DNA of 64,000 bases from Saccharofermentans sp. (GCA_024691325.1 JAILNR010000015.1:33437-97436), one strand, 5' to 3'; counted from the first letter of the stretch, positions 1 to 9,449 are shown. Notes: a model not told the origin generated them from the sequence alone. Translations and numbers: made by a program.

Positions 1-578
1 TAGGTGAGACAGAACTTGATGACGGCAACAGGAAGCATATGTTTAATGCTGATGCGGTAACTGTTAACGGTTACCTAGGTATTGACGGCATCAAGCCTTT
101 CCTTGATGTCTGCGCAAGAGACGGCAAGGGTATCTTCACTCTGGTTCACACATCAAATCCTTCTGCCGTTGACTTCCAGGATATGGTTCTTGAGGACGGT
201 CGAAAAGTTTACGAGCTTATGGCTGATAACGTTAATGACTGGGGTAAGGAACTTGTTGGCGAAGAAGGTTTCTCTTCAGTAGGTGCCGTTCTTGGTGCTA
301 CCGTTCCAGAACAGGCTGTTGCTGCACGTAAGAGAATGCCTAACACATTCATGCTTGTACCCGGATACGGTGCTCAGGGTGCAGGCCCTGATGCTGCAGT
401 TGCATCCTTTACAAAGGACGGCAAGGGTGCCATTGTAAACGCGTCCAGAAGCCTTATGTGTGCATGGAAGAAGAGGGAAGACCTTGATCCTTCTGATTTT
501 GCCAAGGCAACCAGAGATGAGGCACTTGACATGAAGGCTAAGCTTAATGCAGCACTTAAAGACAGGAAGTATGTATGA
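1..578 (+). CDS. pyrF: Orotidine 5'-phosphate decarboxylase, 3' part (cut by window edge)
   Basis: Catalyses the last step of UMP synthesis, OMP to UMP plus CO2, in the cytoplasm. The frame is open from base 3 to the left edge, so the N-terminus lies outside; 191 residues are visible. The visible part matches the C-terminal half of the longer Firmicute/actinobacterial PyrF type: a VNGYLG strand, the GIFTLVHTSNPSA segment, GAVLGATVPEQ, and a phosphate-binding region LVPGYGAQG followed by IVNASRSLM. The catalytic Asp-Lys-Asp centre would lie in the missing part. Its stop overlaps the pyrK start (ATGA type), so the two are translationally coupled, and three further pyr genes follow. The assignment is secure from motifs and operon context. 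Confidence 0.93.
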   Translation, partial: GETELDDGNRKHMFNADAVTVNGYLGIDGIKPFLDVCARDGKGIFTLVHTSNPSAVDFQDMVLEDGRKVYELMADNVNDWGKELVGEEGFSSVGAVLGATVPEQAVAARKRMPNTFMLVPGYGAQGAGPDAAVASFTKDGKGAIVNASRSLMCAWKKREDLDPSDFAKATRDEALDMKAKLNAALKDRKYV

Positions 579-1336
579 ATAAAGACTTTTTCTGCGAAGT
601 AACATCGAAATGTATGTTAAATGAGGAAACTGCTCTCATTGAGATTCTTTGTCCTGAAATAGCTTCTTGTGCAGTTCCCGGACAGTTCGTTAACATTACA
701 TGCTCTAATTTCCTAAGACGCCCTTTTGGTATTGCATCTGTTAACAAAGAAGCGGGTACTTTCAAAGTGGGCATTAAGATCGTTGGTGAAGGTTCTGAAG
801 AACTTGCATCAATGGATGAAGGTGAAGGAACATGGATACTGGGACCTCTGGGTAACGGATTTGATCTGTCAAACAATAAATATATACTCGTTGGCGGCGG
901 CTCCGGTGTTTTCCCGATTAATTTCCTTTATGAGAAGTTAAGCTCTGAAGGTAAGTCTGTTAAGGTTGTTCAGGGCTTCAGAGATGCTTCACAGATAATC
1001 ATGAATAATGATGATTATATTCTTACTACTGATGCCGGTGATGCCGGAATCAAGGGTAATTGTTGTGACGGCCTTAATACGCTTACGGATGAGGATATTA
1101 ACGGTTCCACAATACTTTGTGTAGGTCCGATGCCTATGATGAGGGCGGTATCTTCCTGGGCAGAACAGAAAGGTCTTGATTGCTTCGTATCACTTGAGCA
1201 GAGAATGGCTTGCGGAATTGGTATCTGCCTTGTATGTGTTTGTAAGATAAAGGCACAGGAGCAGGGAATCGAATTCGATCACAAAAGATGCTGTAAAGAC
1301 GGTCCCGTCTTTGATGCTAAGGAGGTGATCTGGTGA
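575..1336 (+). CDS. pyrK: Dihydroorotate dehydrogenase B, electron transfer subunit
   Basis: FAD/[2Fe-2S] subunit that carries electrons from the FMN of PyrD to NAD+. The 253 residues match the family length. The N-terminal ferredoxin-reductase-like beta barrel has the FAD motif RRPFGIAS (about residues 49-56). The NAD-binding part has GGGSGVFP (about 107-114). The C-terminal cysteine cluster CGIGICLVC plus a later CC pair (about 213-240) supplies the iron-sulfur ligands. It overlaps pyrF by 4 bp and pyrD by 4 bp (GTGA), as expected for subunits made in fixed ratio. Confidence 0.95.
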   Translation: MNKDFFCEVTSKCMLNEETALIEILCPEIASCAVPGQFVNITCSNFLRRPFGIASVNKEAGTFKVGIKIVGEGSEELASMDEGEGTWILGPLGNGFDLSNNKYILVGGGSGVFPINFLYEKLSSEGKSVKVVQGFRDASQIIMNNDDYILTTDAGDAGIKGNCCDGLNTLTDEDINGSTILCVGPMPMMRAVSSWAEQKGLDCFVSLEQRMACGIGICLVCVCKIKAQEQGIEFDHKRCCKDGPVFDAKEVIW

Positions 1337-2253
1337 GCGAGCGTTTATTCGTAAATGTAGGGGATACTTTCCTTAAAAGCCCGATCATTCTTGCATCAGG
1401 CACTTGTAATATGGGCCGGGAATTATCTGAGATATATGATCTTTCCATTCTTGGAGGCCTTTCATCTAAAGGTCTTACGATAAAGCCCCGTGCAGGTAAC
1501 GAAGGAGTCAGAGTAGCTGAGTGTAAGGCCGGAATGCTTAATTCAGTAGGACTTCAGAATCCCGGTGTTGAGCACTTTATCAAGTATGATCTTGACTTCA
1601 TGAACACACTTGATACCGGTGTTATCGTTAATGTGGCCGGCCACTCTACTGAAGACTATATTGATATGGTTAAGGCATTAGATCCGCATAAGGACAAGAT
1701 TGATGCTCTCGAGATCAATCTTTCATGTCCTAATGTTAAAGAAGGATGCATGTCCATTGGCTCCGATAAGGAACAGATAAAGAAGATAGTCGGACAGCTT
1801 CGCAAGCTTACTGATCTTCCTTTGTGGATTAAGCTCACACCTAATGTTACTGATATAAGCAGTATGGCTCTCGCAGCCCAGGATGGTGGTGCTGATGCCG
1901 TTGTTTTGATAAATACAATGCTTGGTATGGCAGTTGATATCAAAACAAGGCGTCCCGTACTTCATAATAATACCGGAGGATATTCGGGACCCGCTATTAA
2001 ACCGGTTGCCATCCGTATGGTTTCCGAATGTTACCGCGTGCTTGATATTCCTATAATCGGATGCGGCGGTATTAGCGAGGCTTCTGATGTTCTCGAATTC
2101 ATGATAGCAGGCGCATCCGCGGTTGAGATCGGAACAGCAAGTCTTGTTGTCCCTGACTGTCCGCAGTTTATAACAGAAGAACTTGAAGCTTGGTGCGAAG
2201 AGAACGATACTGATATAAGAACACTGACTGGAACTTTGCAGCTTTGGCAGTAA
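1333..2253 (+). CDS. pyrD: Dihydroorotate dehydrogenase B, catalytic subunit
   Basis: FMN enzyme oxidising dihydroorotate to orotate in the cytoplasm, as a class 1B heterotetramer with PyrK. The 306 residues are of typical length. Visible motifs are the N-terminal PIILASGTCNMG, the substrate/FMN segment NSVGLQNPG (about 72-80), EINLSCPNVKEG with the catalytic Cys of class 1B (about 126-137), and the C-terminal IIGCGGI plus EIGTAS phosphate-binding loops. The start is GTG, overlapping the pyrK stop and preceded by GGAGGTGAT. Presence of the PyrK/PyrD pair indicates NAD-linked rather than fumarate-linked oxidation. Confidence 0.95.
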   Translation: MSERLFVNVGDTFLKSPIILASGTCNMGRELSEIYDLSILGGLSSKGLTIKPRAGNEGVRVAECKAGMLNSVGLQNPGVEHFIKYDLDFMNTLDTGVIVNVAGHSTEDYIDMVKALDPHKDKIDALEINLSCPNVKEGCMSIGSDKEQIKKIVGQLRKLTDLPLWIKLTPNVTDISSMALAAQDGGADAVVLINTMLGMAVDIKTRRPVLHNNTGGYSGPAIKPVAIRMVSECYRVLDIPIIGCGGISEASDVLEFMIAGASAVEIGTASLVVPDCPQFITEELEAWCEENDTDIRTLTGTLQLWQ

Positions 2254-2271
2254 TTATAAAGGAGAAAAATT

Positions 2272-3108
2272 ATGGCTAACAAAACAACCGAGAACCTTTT
2301 TAAAACAAATGCGATCCGTGTAGCTCCCGCAGATACACCTTTCTGGTACACATCAGGTAAGTTCGGACCTTTCTATATAAATACGCATTTTTTGATCAAA
2401 GATGAAGGTGTAGCTAATGATGTTCTGAGAATCATCGAGGATGAGTGTGCAACAGATAAAGAAAAGGCACCTAAGAATATCTATGAGGTTCTTGACAGAC
2501 AGTATAATTCTTCCGAGACATATAGAGATGTAATTGATGAGCTTGTTGATCTTGCTTCAAAGTATGATTTTGACTTTATCTCCGGTGGAGAGAGAAGAGA
2601 CTTCTTCTTCTCGATGCCTGTAGCTCACCTTATGGATAAGCCTCATCTTACAATCTACAAGGATATGACTTCAACATTTACAGACAGTGATTTCAATCCT
2701 TTGAACATGCCTATTACAGGTAAGACAGGTCTTCATATTGCCGATCTTATTACAGAAGCATCCAGCTATGACAGAGCATGGGTTCCTGCCATCAGGGATG
2801 TAAGTGCTGTTATTAACGATACCATTGCTGTTGTTGACAGACATCAGAACGGTGAAGCAGTTTTGAGAAGCCTCGGAATCTCGATGCAGACACTTACCGG
2901 TGTTGATAAGTCTTTGTTTGATGAAGCAAAGCAGAAAGGTTATATCGATGATGCGCAGTATGAGCTTGTTATCAAGTTCCTTGAGGATCCCGATAAGTAT
3001 ATGAAAGACTTTATCGCATCTCATCCCACCTTCATCGAAGACCAGATAAAGCTTGGCGGTAAGAATGCTGAACGTGCAAAACTTGCTGTTTCAAAGGGCT
3101 TTGTATAA
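2272..3108 (+). CDS. pyrE: Orotate phosphoribosyltransferase, long clostridial form
   Basis: Adds the ribose-phosphate of PRPP to orotate to make OMP. At 278 residues it is longer than the roughly 210-aa PyrE of enterobacteria. It begins with FWYTSGKFGPFYINTHF, matching the Thr-Ser-Gly-Lys region of OPRTases, then shows ISGGERRDFFFSMPVA and HLTIYKD (about 103-130) and a C-terminal VVDRHQNGEAVLRSLG equivalent of the VDREQGG loop (about 188-203). The usual VDDVxTTG PRPP loop is replaced by a more divergent HIADLITEAS segment, so the exact substrate rests partly on its place next to pyrD. Shine-Dalgarno AAAGGAG lies 7 nt before the ATG. Confidence 0.85.
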   Translation: MANKTTENLFKTNAIRVAPADTPFWYTSGKFGPFYINTHFLIKDEGVANDVLRIIEDECATDKEKAPKNIYEVLDRQYNSSETYRDVIDELVDLASKYDFDFISGGERRDFFFSMPVAHLMDKPHLTIYKDMTSTFTDSDFNPLNMPITGKTGLHIADLITEASSYDRAWVPAIRDVSAVINDTIAVVDRHQNGEAVLRSLGISMQTLTGVDKSLFDEAKQKGYIDDAQYELVIKFLEDPDKYMKDFIASHPTFIEDQIKLGGKNAERAKLAVSKGFV

Positions 3109-3119
3109 TAAGTTTGCGT

Positions 3120-3134
3120 TATAATAAATATAAT
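3120..3134 (+). promoter_or_regulatory. Possible -10 elements before the acyl-CoA ligase gene
   Basis: Two TATAAT hexamers sit at 3120-3125 and 3129-3134 in the 46-bp gap after pyrE. No well-spaced -35 box is visible, so this is a weak promoter call; the ligase could also be read through from the pyr operon. A Shine-Dalgarno site (AAAGGAACG) follows before the ATG at 3155. Confidence 0.35.
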
Positions 3135-3154
3135 CAAATAAAGGAACGATACAA

Positions 3155-4855
3155 ATGAAAGACATACCTCTTTACGAAGTTACCAAGATACAGAACTTAA
3201 GAGACGTTATAAAGACACGTGTTAAGGAGTTCCCGCAGAATCCGGTTTTCCTTCATAAGCCTAATAAGAGCAAGGAATATGTACCTGTATCCACTGAAAA
3301 GTATGATCACGATATCGATTCACTGGGTACGGCTCTTATGCATAAGGTTGATAAGGGCGCAAGAGTTGCCATTCTTGCTGAGACAAGGTACGAGTGGTAT
3401 GTTTCATATCTTGCTACTACAAACGGTACAGGATGTGTCGTTCCTATTGATAAGGAACTTAAGTCAGATGAGATCCTTAATTGCCTTTCAAGAGCTCATG
3501 CCGATATAGTTATCTTCTCGGCTTCCAAGAAAGAATCCATTGATGAGGTTTACGGCAAGGTAGACTCAATCAAGTATTACGTTTGTATGGACGACATTGA
3601 AGATACAAGATTCATAAGTTATACGAAGCTTATTGAAGAAGGTGAGAAGCTCTTAGCAGATGGCGACAAGATATTCACGGAAGCAACTATTGATCCCGAA
3701 GAGATGACTATCCTTTTGTTTACTTCGGGAACAACTGCAAAGTCAAAGGCTGTTATGCTTTGCCAGAGGAATATCTGTAAGAATCTTATGTCGATGTTCT
3801 CGATGCTTTATATCGACAGAAACGATGTGTTCTTCTCAGTTCTTCCTTTGCATCATACATATGAATGTACATGCGGATTCTTAGGACAGGTTTACAGAGG
3901 AACAACGATAGCTATCTGTTCCGGACTTCGTTATATAACCTCCGAGATCAAGGAAGCAAAGCCTTCATGTATCCTTATGGTTCCCGTTATGCTTGAGATG
4001 TTCTATAAGAACATCATGAAGAACATTAACTCTGATCCTAAGAAAGCCAAGAAGTTCAATACAGGAAGAAAGCTTTCGAAGTTTTTAATGAAGCTTCATA
4101 TTGATGTCAGAAAGAAGCTTTTCGCGCAGATTCATGATGTCTTTGGCGGCAACATGAGACTTATTATCCTTGGTGGTGCTCCTGTTAAGCCTGAAGCACT
4201 TGAGTTCTTCCAGGATATGGGGTTCCTGTGCGTGCAGGGTTATGGTCTTACCGAGTGTGCCCCGATACTTGCTCTTAACAGAGATGTTGATTTTGAAAAT
4301 GAGGCTGCAGGACTTCCTTTGCCCGGCGTTGATGTTCAGATCTTAAATCCTGACTCAGATGGTATTGGTGAGTTTATTGCCAAGGGTGACAATGTCTTTA
4401 TGGGTTATTATGAGGACCCTGAATCAACAGCTGAGGCACTTGATTCTGACGGATACTATCATACAGGTGACTTAGGCTATATTGATAAGAACGGCTTTTG
4501 TATCATTACAGGCCGCAAGAAGAATGTCATCATTGCCCAGAATGGTAAGAATGTATTCCCGGAAGAGATCGAGTATCTTTTGTCTCTTGACGACAGAGTA
4601 GCCGAGAGCGTTGTATCCGGAGAACATGACGATAAGAAGAACGATATTATTATCGTTGCAACTATCTTCCCGGATATGGACTGGGTAGAGCAGAACCTCG
4701 GTAAAGATGCTTCTGATGAAGCTATTCAGAAAGAACTCGAGGATGCTGTTGATAAAGTTAACGAGAAGCTTGTTAATTATAAGAAGATAAAGAAGGTTGT
4801 ATTACGTAAGACGGAGTTCGAGAAGAATACATCCCGCAAGATAAAGAGGTATTGA
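3155..4855 (+). CDS. AMP-binding acyl-CoA ligase (long-chain fatty acid type)
   Basis: ANL-superfamily enzyme that activates a carboxylic acid, probably a fatty acid, to acyl-AMP and then acyl-CoA. In its 566 residues the A3 core LLFTSGTTAKSKAVML (about 189-204), A5 GYGLTECAP (about 368-376), A7 YHTGDLGYID (about 434-443), A8 GRKKNVIIAQNGKNVFPEEIE (about 450-470, split here only for description) and the A10 lysine in the C-terminal KNTSRKIKRY are all seen. There is no signal peptide or membrane helix. It ends 1 bp before tldD, so it is probably cotranscribed with the downstream genes. Chain-length specificity cannot be read from sequence. Confidence 0.88.
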   Translation: MKDIPLYEVTKIQNLRDVIKTRVKEFPQNPVFLHKPNKSKEYVPVSTEKYDHDIDSLGTALMHKVDKGARVAILAETRYEWYVSYLATTNGTGCVVPIDKELKSDEILNCLSRAHADIVIFSASKKESIDEVYGKVDSIKYYVCMDDIEDTRFISYTKLIEEGEKLLADGDKIFTEATIDPEEMTILLFTSGTTAKSKAVMLCQRNICKNLMSMFSMLYIDRNDVFFSVLPLHHTYECTCGFLGQVYRGTTIAICSGLRYITSEIKEAKPSCILMVPVMLEMFYKNIMKNINSDPKKAKKFNTGRKLSKFLMKLHIDVRKKLFAQIHDVFGGNMRLIILGGAPVKPEALEFFQDMGFLCVQGYGLTECAPILALNRDVDFENEAAGLPLPGVDVQILNPDSDGIGEFIAKGDNVFMGYYEDPESTAEALDSDGYYHTGDLGYIDKNGFCIITGRKKNVIIAQNGKNVFPEEIEYLLSLDDRVAESVVSGEHDDKKNDIIIVATIFPDMDWVEQNLGKDASDEAIQKELEDAVDKVNEKLVNYKKIKKVVLRKTEFEKNTSRKIKRY

Positions 4856-4856
4856 T

Positions 4857-6242
4857 TTGTTAAGTGAAGTAACTGTCTCGAGGATTATTGAAGCTGCAAT
4901 GAGCGGACAGGCCGACTTTGCAGAGGTCTTTGAAGAAGAGAAGAAGGTTTCATCAGTTGGTCTTCTTAATAAGAGGACTATAAGGGCAGCATCAGGGATC
5001 AATTATGGTGTCGGAATAAGACTTATGGCCGGTACCAATGTAGTTTATGTTTATACATGTGATAAGTCTGAGGATGCTTTGATCAAGCTTGCAAAAGAAG
5101 CAGCGTCTGCCGTTAAAGGAGGCAAGACTTCCGATATCAAAGAGGTGGAAGCTTTAAGCAAATCCACGCCTTCTATACTTGTTACAGATCCGCTTAGCGT
5201 TTCCAAGAAAGTAAATATTGATTTTTTGAAGGAAGCATCCGAATTTGCTCTGAACTATGATGAGCTTATCACACAGGTTGCTTCCTCTTATGCTACTTCA
5301 AACAGAGTTATTCACATCACTAACAGTGAGGGCATTAATAAAGAGGAGTCACAGACCAGGATACGCTTCTCCATAGAGACTGTCGCAACCAAGGGAACCG
5401 AGAAGCAGACCGGAAGGATTGCACCCGGAACGATGAGAGGATATGAGTTTGTTGAAGAATATCCCATGATCGATAAGACCCGTGAATGCTGTGAGACTGC
5501 TATCAGAATGGTAAATGCCGGATATGCTCCTTCGGGTAAGATGCCTGTTATTATCGGTAACGGTTTTGGCGGAGTTATCTTCCATGAAGCATGCGGTCAT
5601 GCTCTTGAGGCAACCGCAGTAGGCATTAAAGCTTCGTGCTTTACGGATAAGCTCGGTAAGCAGATTGCTTCTTCAATAGTAACCGCTAGAGATGACGCAA
5701 GAATTGAAGGCGAGTGGGGATCTTATATGACCGATGATACGGGGAGAAAGTCTTCAAATCTTCTTCTTATAGAGAACGGTATTTGTAAGAATTGTCTCGT
5801 TGACGATCTTGGTGCCAGAAGAATGGGATGTGAGCCTACAGGTTGTGGAAGAAGACAGGATTTTACATATGCTCCAACTTCAAGAATGAGCAATACCTAT
5901 ATCGACAAGGGCGAGGATGATCCAAAAGATATCATCGCCGATACAGAATATGGTATTTATTGCACCAAGATGGGCGGCGGCTCAGTTGATACAGCAACCG
6001 GTGAATTCAATTTCGCTGCGGAAGAGGCCTTTATGGTAAGAAACGGTAAGATTGCCGAGCCTGTAAGAGGCGCTACCTTGATCGGTAAAGGTCAGGAGAT
6101 ACTGATGAACATCGACAGAGTCGGTAATGATCTTAAGCTTGCCGCAGGTATGTGCGGCTCTATCTCGGGAGGTGTTCCCGTTACGGTAGGTCAGCCGACT
6201 ATCAGAGTATCTTCGATACTTGTTGGTGGAAGGGAGGCCTGA
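4857..6242 (+). CDS. tldD: TldD metalloprotease subunit
   Basis: Catalytic subunit of the TldD/TldE zinc protease, which in other bacteria matures peptides (microcin B17) and degrades the antitoxin CcdA. The 461 residues match the family. The metal-binding HExxxH motif is in FHEACGHALEA (about 241-251), followed by GEWGSYMTDD and the C-terminal GAGMCGSxSG-like segment AAGMCGSISGGVPV. The start is TTG, with AGAGGT 7 nt upstream, one base after the ligase stop. tldE follows directly. No ribosomal-peptide precursor or other RiPP enzyme is visible nearby. Confidence 0.92.
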   Translation: MLSEVTVSRIIEAAMSGQADFAEVFEEEKKVSSVGLLNKRTIRAASGINYGVGIRLMAGTNVVYVYTCDKSEDALIKLAKEAASAVKGGKTSDIKEVEALSKSTPSILVTDPLSVSKKVNIDFLKEASEFALNYDELITQVASSYATSNRVIHITNSEGINKEESQTRIRFSIETVATKGTEKQTGRIAPGTMRGYEFVEEYPMIDKTRECCETAIRMVNAGYAPSGKMPVIIGNGFGGVIFHEACGHALEATAVGIKASCFTDKLGKQIASSIVTARDDARIEGEWGSYMTDDTGRKSSNLLLIENGICKNCLVDDLGARRMGCEPTGCGRRQDFTYAPTSRMSNTYIDKGEDDPKDIIADTEYGIYCTKMGGGSVDTATGEFNFAAEEAFMVRNGKIAEPVRGATLIGKGQEILMNIDRVGNDLKLAAGMCGSISGGVPVTVGQPTIRVSSILVGGREA

Positions 6243-6244
6243 TC

Positions 6245-7627
6245 ATGGACAGAACATTTGCCGGGAAGTATATAAAGGATCTTGTTGAGAAAGCTATAAA
6301 ATTCGGATTTGAAGATGCTGAAGCCTGCTTTATGAGCAGCTCATCCATGGAGATAAATGTTCTTAACGGGGAAGTATCCTCATATGAGAATTCCACAATG
6401 CAGGGAGTAGGTTTCAGAGGTAAGAAGAACGGTCAGATGGGCGGTTCTTTTACATCAGATCTGAACGACAATGCTGTTGATTTTATCCTTAGAAATGCCA
6501 TGGAGAACTGCGAAGTTCTTGATGATGAGGATGAGGAATTCATCTACTGTGATCCTGAGAACAGTCACCTTGAGAGCATACAGTTAAGCGGTTCCTATGA
6601 TAAGAATACATATGACAAATTCTCAATGGTAGGACTTAAGCTTGAGAAGGATATCCTTGCTTTATCAGATGATATTAAAGCGGTCGATTATCTGTCGATC
6701 TCTTGCGGTACCGGTCCTTCGATTTCAGTTAATTCCAAAGGTCTGTACACTTACAAAGACTCTGACTATATAACAATAATGGCTGAAGCCAGAGCCGAGA
6801 AAGACGGCGTTGTTAAGACAGGCGGATACTATTGGTTCGGTAAGGATATAGATGATTTTGATGAGAAGAAATTCCTTAACACATTGAAGAAGCGTGTTCT
6901 CGGAAAACTCGGTGCTTCTTCTGTAGCATCAGGTGAGTATAAGATCATCTTTGACAGCGAGGCTTTTGTAAGTCTGTTTGATACATTCATAAGTAATTTC
7001 TCATCATACACGATGCAGAAAGGTCTCTCGCTTCTGGCAGGTAAGGAAGGTCAGACGATTGCCTCCGACCTGTTTACCATAAGAGAAGAGCCCATGTATG
7101 AGAATGCTCTTATCAAATTCCCGTTTGATTCCGAGGGCGTTCTTACGAAGTCAAAAGCACTTATAGATAAAGGTGTCTTTGTTAAAGCTTTCTATAATCT
7201 TAAGACTGCTCATAAGGCAGGAACAGAATCAACAGGAAACGGCTTTAAGGGTGCTTTCTCGGCGCCGGTCGGTATATCCGCTACTAATCTTATAGTGGAA
7301 CCCGGTGATAAGGATTTTGATCAGTTGTGTGCCTGGGTTCAAGACGGCCTCTATATAACTGACCTTAACGGTCTTCATGCTGGTGTAAATAAGATAAGCG
7401 GCGATTTTTCCTTATTCTGTGAAGGTTATCTTATTAAAGACGGAAAGATTGCCCGTCCTGTAGAGCAGATTACGGTTGCTGATAACTTCTATGAAGTATT
7501 AAAGAAGATTATTGCTACCGGTTCTGATACAATAAGTGTTCCTGAAGGTAAAGGAGAATACTTCTGTCCTTCAGTGGTTATCAGTAAAATGAACATCTCA
7601 GGAGATGTGAAAGAGAGGGAAGAATAA
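6245..7627 (+). CDS. pmbA: TldE/PmbA partner subunit
   Basis: Non-catalytic partner of TldD; the heterodimer forms the peptide-processing chamber. The ATG at 6245 follows GGAAGGGAGG and gives 460 residues, the usual PmbA length; the open frame runs further upstream into tldD but has no better start. The family pattern is seen in NVLNGEVSSYENSTMQGVGFR (about 37-57), GTESTGNGFKGA, LIVEPGDKDFDQL, and LYITDLNGLHAGVNKISGDFSL near residues 377-398. As expected for TldE it lacks HExxxH. Tight coupling (2 bp) to tldD supports complex formation. Confidence 0.9.
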   Translation: MDRTFAGKYIKDLVEKAIKFGFEDAEACFMSSSSMEINVLNGEVSSYENSTMQGVGFRGKKNGQMGGSFTSDLNDNAVDFILRNAMENCEVLDDEDEEFIYCDPENSHLESIQLSGSYDKNTYDKFSMVGLKLEKDILALSDDIKAVDYLSISCGTGPSISVNSKGLYTYKDSDYITIMAEARAEKDGVVKTGGYYWFGKDIDDFDEKKFLNTLKKRVLGKLGASSVASGEYKIIFDSEAFVSLFDTFISNFSSYTMQKGLSLLAGKEGQTIASDLFTIREEPMYENALIKFPFDSEGVLTKSKALIDKGVFVKAFYNLKTAHKAGTESTGNGFKGAFSAPVGISATNLIVEPGDKDFDQLCAWVQDGLYITDLNGLHAGVNKISGDFSLFCEGYLIKDGKIARPVEQITVADNFYEVLKKIIATGSDTISVPEGKGEYFCPSVVISKMNISGDVKEREE

Positions 7628-7628
7628 T

Positions 7629-8906
7629 ATGGAAAACAGCATTGATACAAAGTGTTTGCACGAGGGCTATACTCCCGGAAACGGTGAACCGAGACAGGTA
7701 CCTATCTATCAGAGTACAACCTGGAAGTATAATACTTCCGATGATATGGGAAAGCTCTTTGATCTTGAAGCATCAGGTTACTTCTACACCAGACTTCAGA
7801 ATCCTACAAATGACTATGTAGCAAGCAAACTATGCGGTATGGAAGGTGGATTTGCCGGTATGCTGACCTCATCCGGTCAGGCTGCCAACTTCTTTGCTGT
7901 ATTCAATATCTGTGAAGCCGGCGACCATTTTATAGCTTCATCTTCAATTTACGGCGGAACATATAATCTGTTCGGCGTAACTATGAAGAAGATGGGTATA
8001 GAGTGCACATTCGTAGACCAGTCCCTGTCATATGAAGAGCTTTCAAAGTACTTTAAGCCCAATACCAAGTGTGTATTCGGTGAAACCATTACTAATCCTA
8101 CTGTTAATGTACTTGATATCGAGAAGTTCGCGAAGCTTGCTCATGATCACGGGGTACCGCTTATCGTAGACAATACTTTCGCTACTCCTGTTAACTGCCG
8201 TCCTATAGAGTGGGGATGCGATATCGTTACTCATTCAACGACCAAGTACATCGACGGACATGCATCATCAGTTGGCGGTGCAATAATCGACAGCGGTAAC
8301 TTCGACTGGATGGCACATGCAGATAAGTTCCCCGGCCTTACAACGCCTGACGAGTCCTATCATGGAATTACTTATGCTACTAAGTTCGGCAAGGGTGCTT
8401 ATATTACTAAGGCTACAGCACAGCTCATGAGAGACTTCGGCTGCATACAGGCTCCGCAGAATGCTTATTATGTTCAGATCGGACTCGAGTCTTTGGCTGT
8501 AAGAATGCGCCGTCATTGCGAAAATGCGCTGAAGGTTGCTAAGTACCTTGCATCCGATGAACGTATTGCCTGGGTTAAGTACCCAGGTCTTGAGACCGAT
8601 GATAACCACGAGCTTGCCATGAAGTATTGTCCTAACGGCACCTGCGGCGTTTTGTGCTTTGGTGTTAAGGGTGGAAGAGATATTTCAATTAAGTTCATGG
8701 ATTCACTGAAGTTTGCTACGATCGCCACCCATGTTGCTGATTGCAAGACACTTCTTTTGCATCCTGCATCACATACACACAGACAGCTTTCAGATGAGCA
8801 GCTTGCTGAAGCAGGAATCGCTCCTGACCTTATCAGATTCAGTGTAGGTCTTGAGGATCCTGATGATATAATCAATGATATCAAGCAGGCTCTTGATAAG
8901 ATCTGA
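7629..8906 (+). CDS. metY: O-acetylhomoserine sulfhydrylase (Cys/Met metabolism PLP enzyme)
   Basis: PLP enzyme that makes homocysteine from O-acetylhomoserine and sulfide. Its 425 residues fit the MetY subgroup of the Cys/Met gamma-family, which is longer than cystathionine gamma-synthase. Visible motifs are YTRLQNPTND (about 54-63), the PLP ring-stacking SSSIYGGTYNLF (about 106-117), DNTFATP (about 181-187) and the Schiff-base lysine in HSTTKYIDGH (about 200-209). The C-terminal SVGLEDPDDIINDI is typical. It starts 1 bp after tldE, so it depends on the upstream promoter. No T-box or SAM riboswitch precedes it. Cystathionine gamma-synthase activity cannot be excluded. Confidence 0.88.
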   Translation: MENSIDTKCLHEGYTPGNGEPRQVPIYQSTTWKYNTSDDMGKLFDLEASGYFYTRLQNPTNDYVASKLCGMEGGFAGMLTSSGQAANFFAVFNICEAGDHFIASSSIYGGTYNLFGVTMKKMGIECTFVDQSLSYEELSKYFKPNTKCVFGETITNPTVNVLDIEKFAKLAHDHGVPLIVDNTFATPVNCRPIEWGCDIVTHSTTKYIDGHASSVGGAIIDSGNFDWMAHADKFPGLTTPDESYHGITYATKFGKGAYITKATAQLMRDFGCIQAPQNAYYVQIGLESLAVRMRRHCENALKVAKYLASDERIAWVKYPGLETDDNHELAMKYCPNGTCGVLCFGVKGGRDISIKFMDSLKFATIATHVADCKTLLLHPASHTHRQLSDEQLAEAGIAPDLIRFSVGLEDPDDIINDIKQALDKI

Positions 8907-8924
8907 TAATTGGAGGGTTACGTA

Positions 8925-9431
8925 TTGAAGCGGCTGATTGCTCTTTATTTGGTATTGGCTATAACAGTACTCGGGTGTGCATGTTTGCGCAGGCCTGAAG
9001 ATTCTCAAGTATCGGAAAGTACATTAATGGAAACTGTACAGATATCCGAATCTTCGGCCACACCTGAGAGCGTTGCCGAGACTTCTGTTGCTCCTTCCGT
9101 GACTGAGACTTCAGCTCCTTCGGAAACGGTTGTATTCAATAATACATTCGATTTTACCAATTCAACAGGAAGAACAATCACCGCTTTATATGTTAAATCT
9201 TCTGACGTTGAGGATTTTGACGATAATAATCTTATTGCAGAACCTTTTACTGACGGCGAGGTCCGTCAGTTCCAAATTGATGTTGACGGTATGGTTTATG
9301 ATCTTCGTGTCGTTTATGACGATGGTACCGTTAACGATATTAATGATGTATTTCTGGGTTATATAACCGCAGCTTCCTTTATTTTTGAGAACGATTTAAG
9401 CTCCCTGGAATACACGGCTTCCACTAATTAA
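8925..9431 (+). CDS. Small secreted lipoprotein of unknown function
   Basis: I do not recognise the family. The TTG at 8925 is preferred because GGAGGG lies 7 nt upstream; a second TTG at 8910 lacks such a site. The product is 168 residues: a Lys-Arg start, a hydrophobic stretch ALYLVLAITVLGC with a lipobox-like LGC, then a Ser/Thr/Glu/Val-rich linker (about 22-70) and a compact C-terminal domain of about 95 residues beginning NNTFDFTNSTGRTITALYV. That fragment resembles small beta-sandwich domains of clostridial lipoproteins with a polypeptide like NxTGxxIxxLYV, but I cannot name one. It lies at the end of the metY transcript, just before the feo promoter. Confidence 0.7.
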   Translation: MKRLIALYLVLAITVLGCACLRRPEDSQVSESTLMETVQISESSATPESVAETSVAPSVTETSAPSETVVFNNTFDFTNSTGRTITALYVKSSDVEDFDDNNLIAEPFTDGEVRQFQIDVDGMVYDLRVVYDDGTVNDINDVFLGYITAASFIFENDLSSLEYTASTN

Positions 9432-9449
9432 ATCTCATCAAATCGACTA

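Noticed and set aside
7600..7640. SAM riboswitch or T-box before the sulfhydrylase gene
   Set aside because: The gene begins 1 bp after tldE, leaving no room for a leader.
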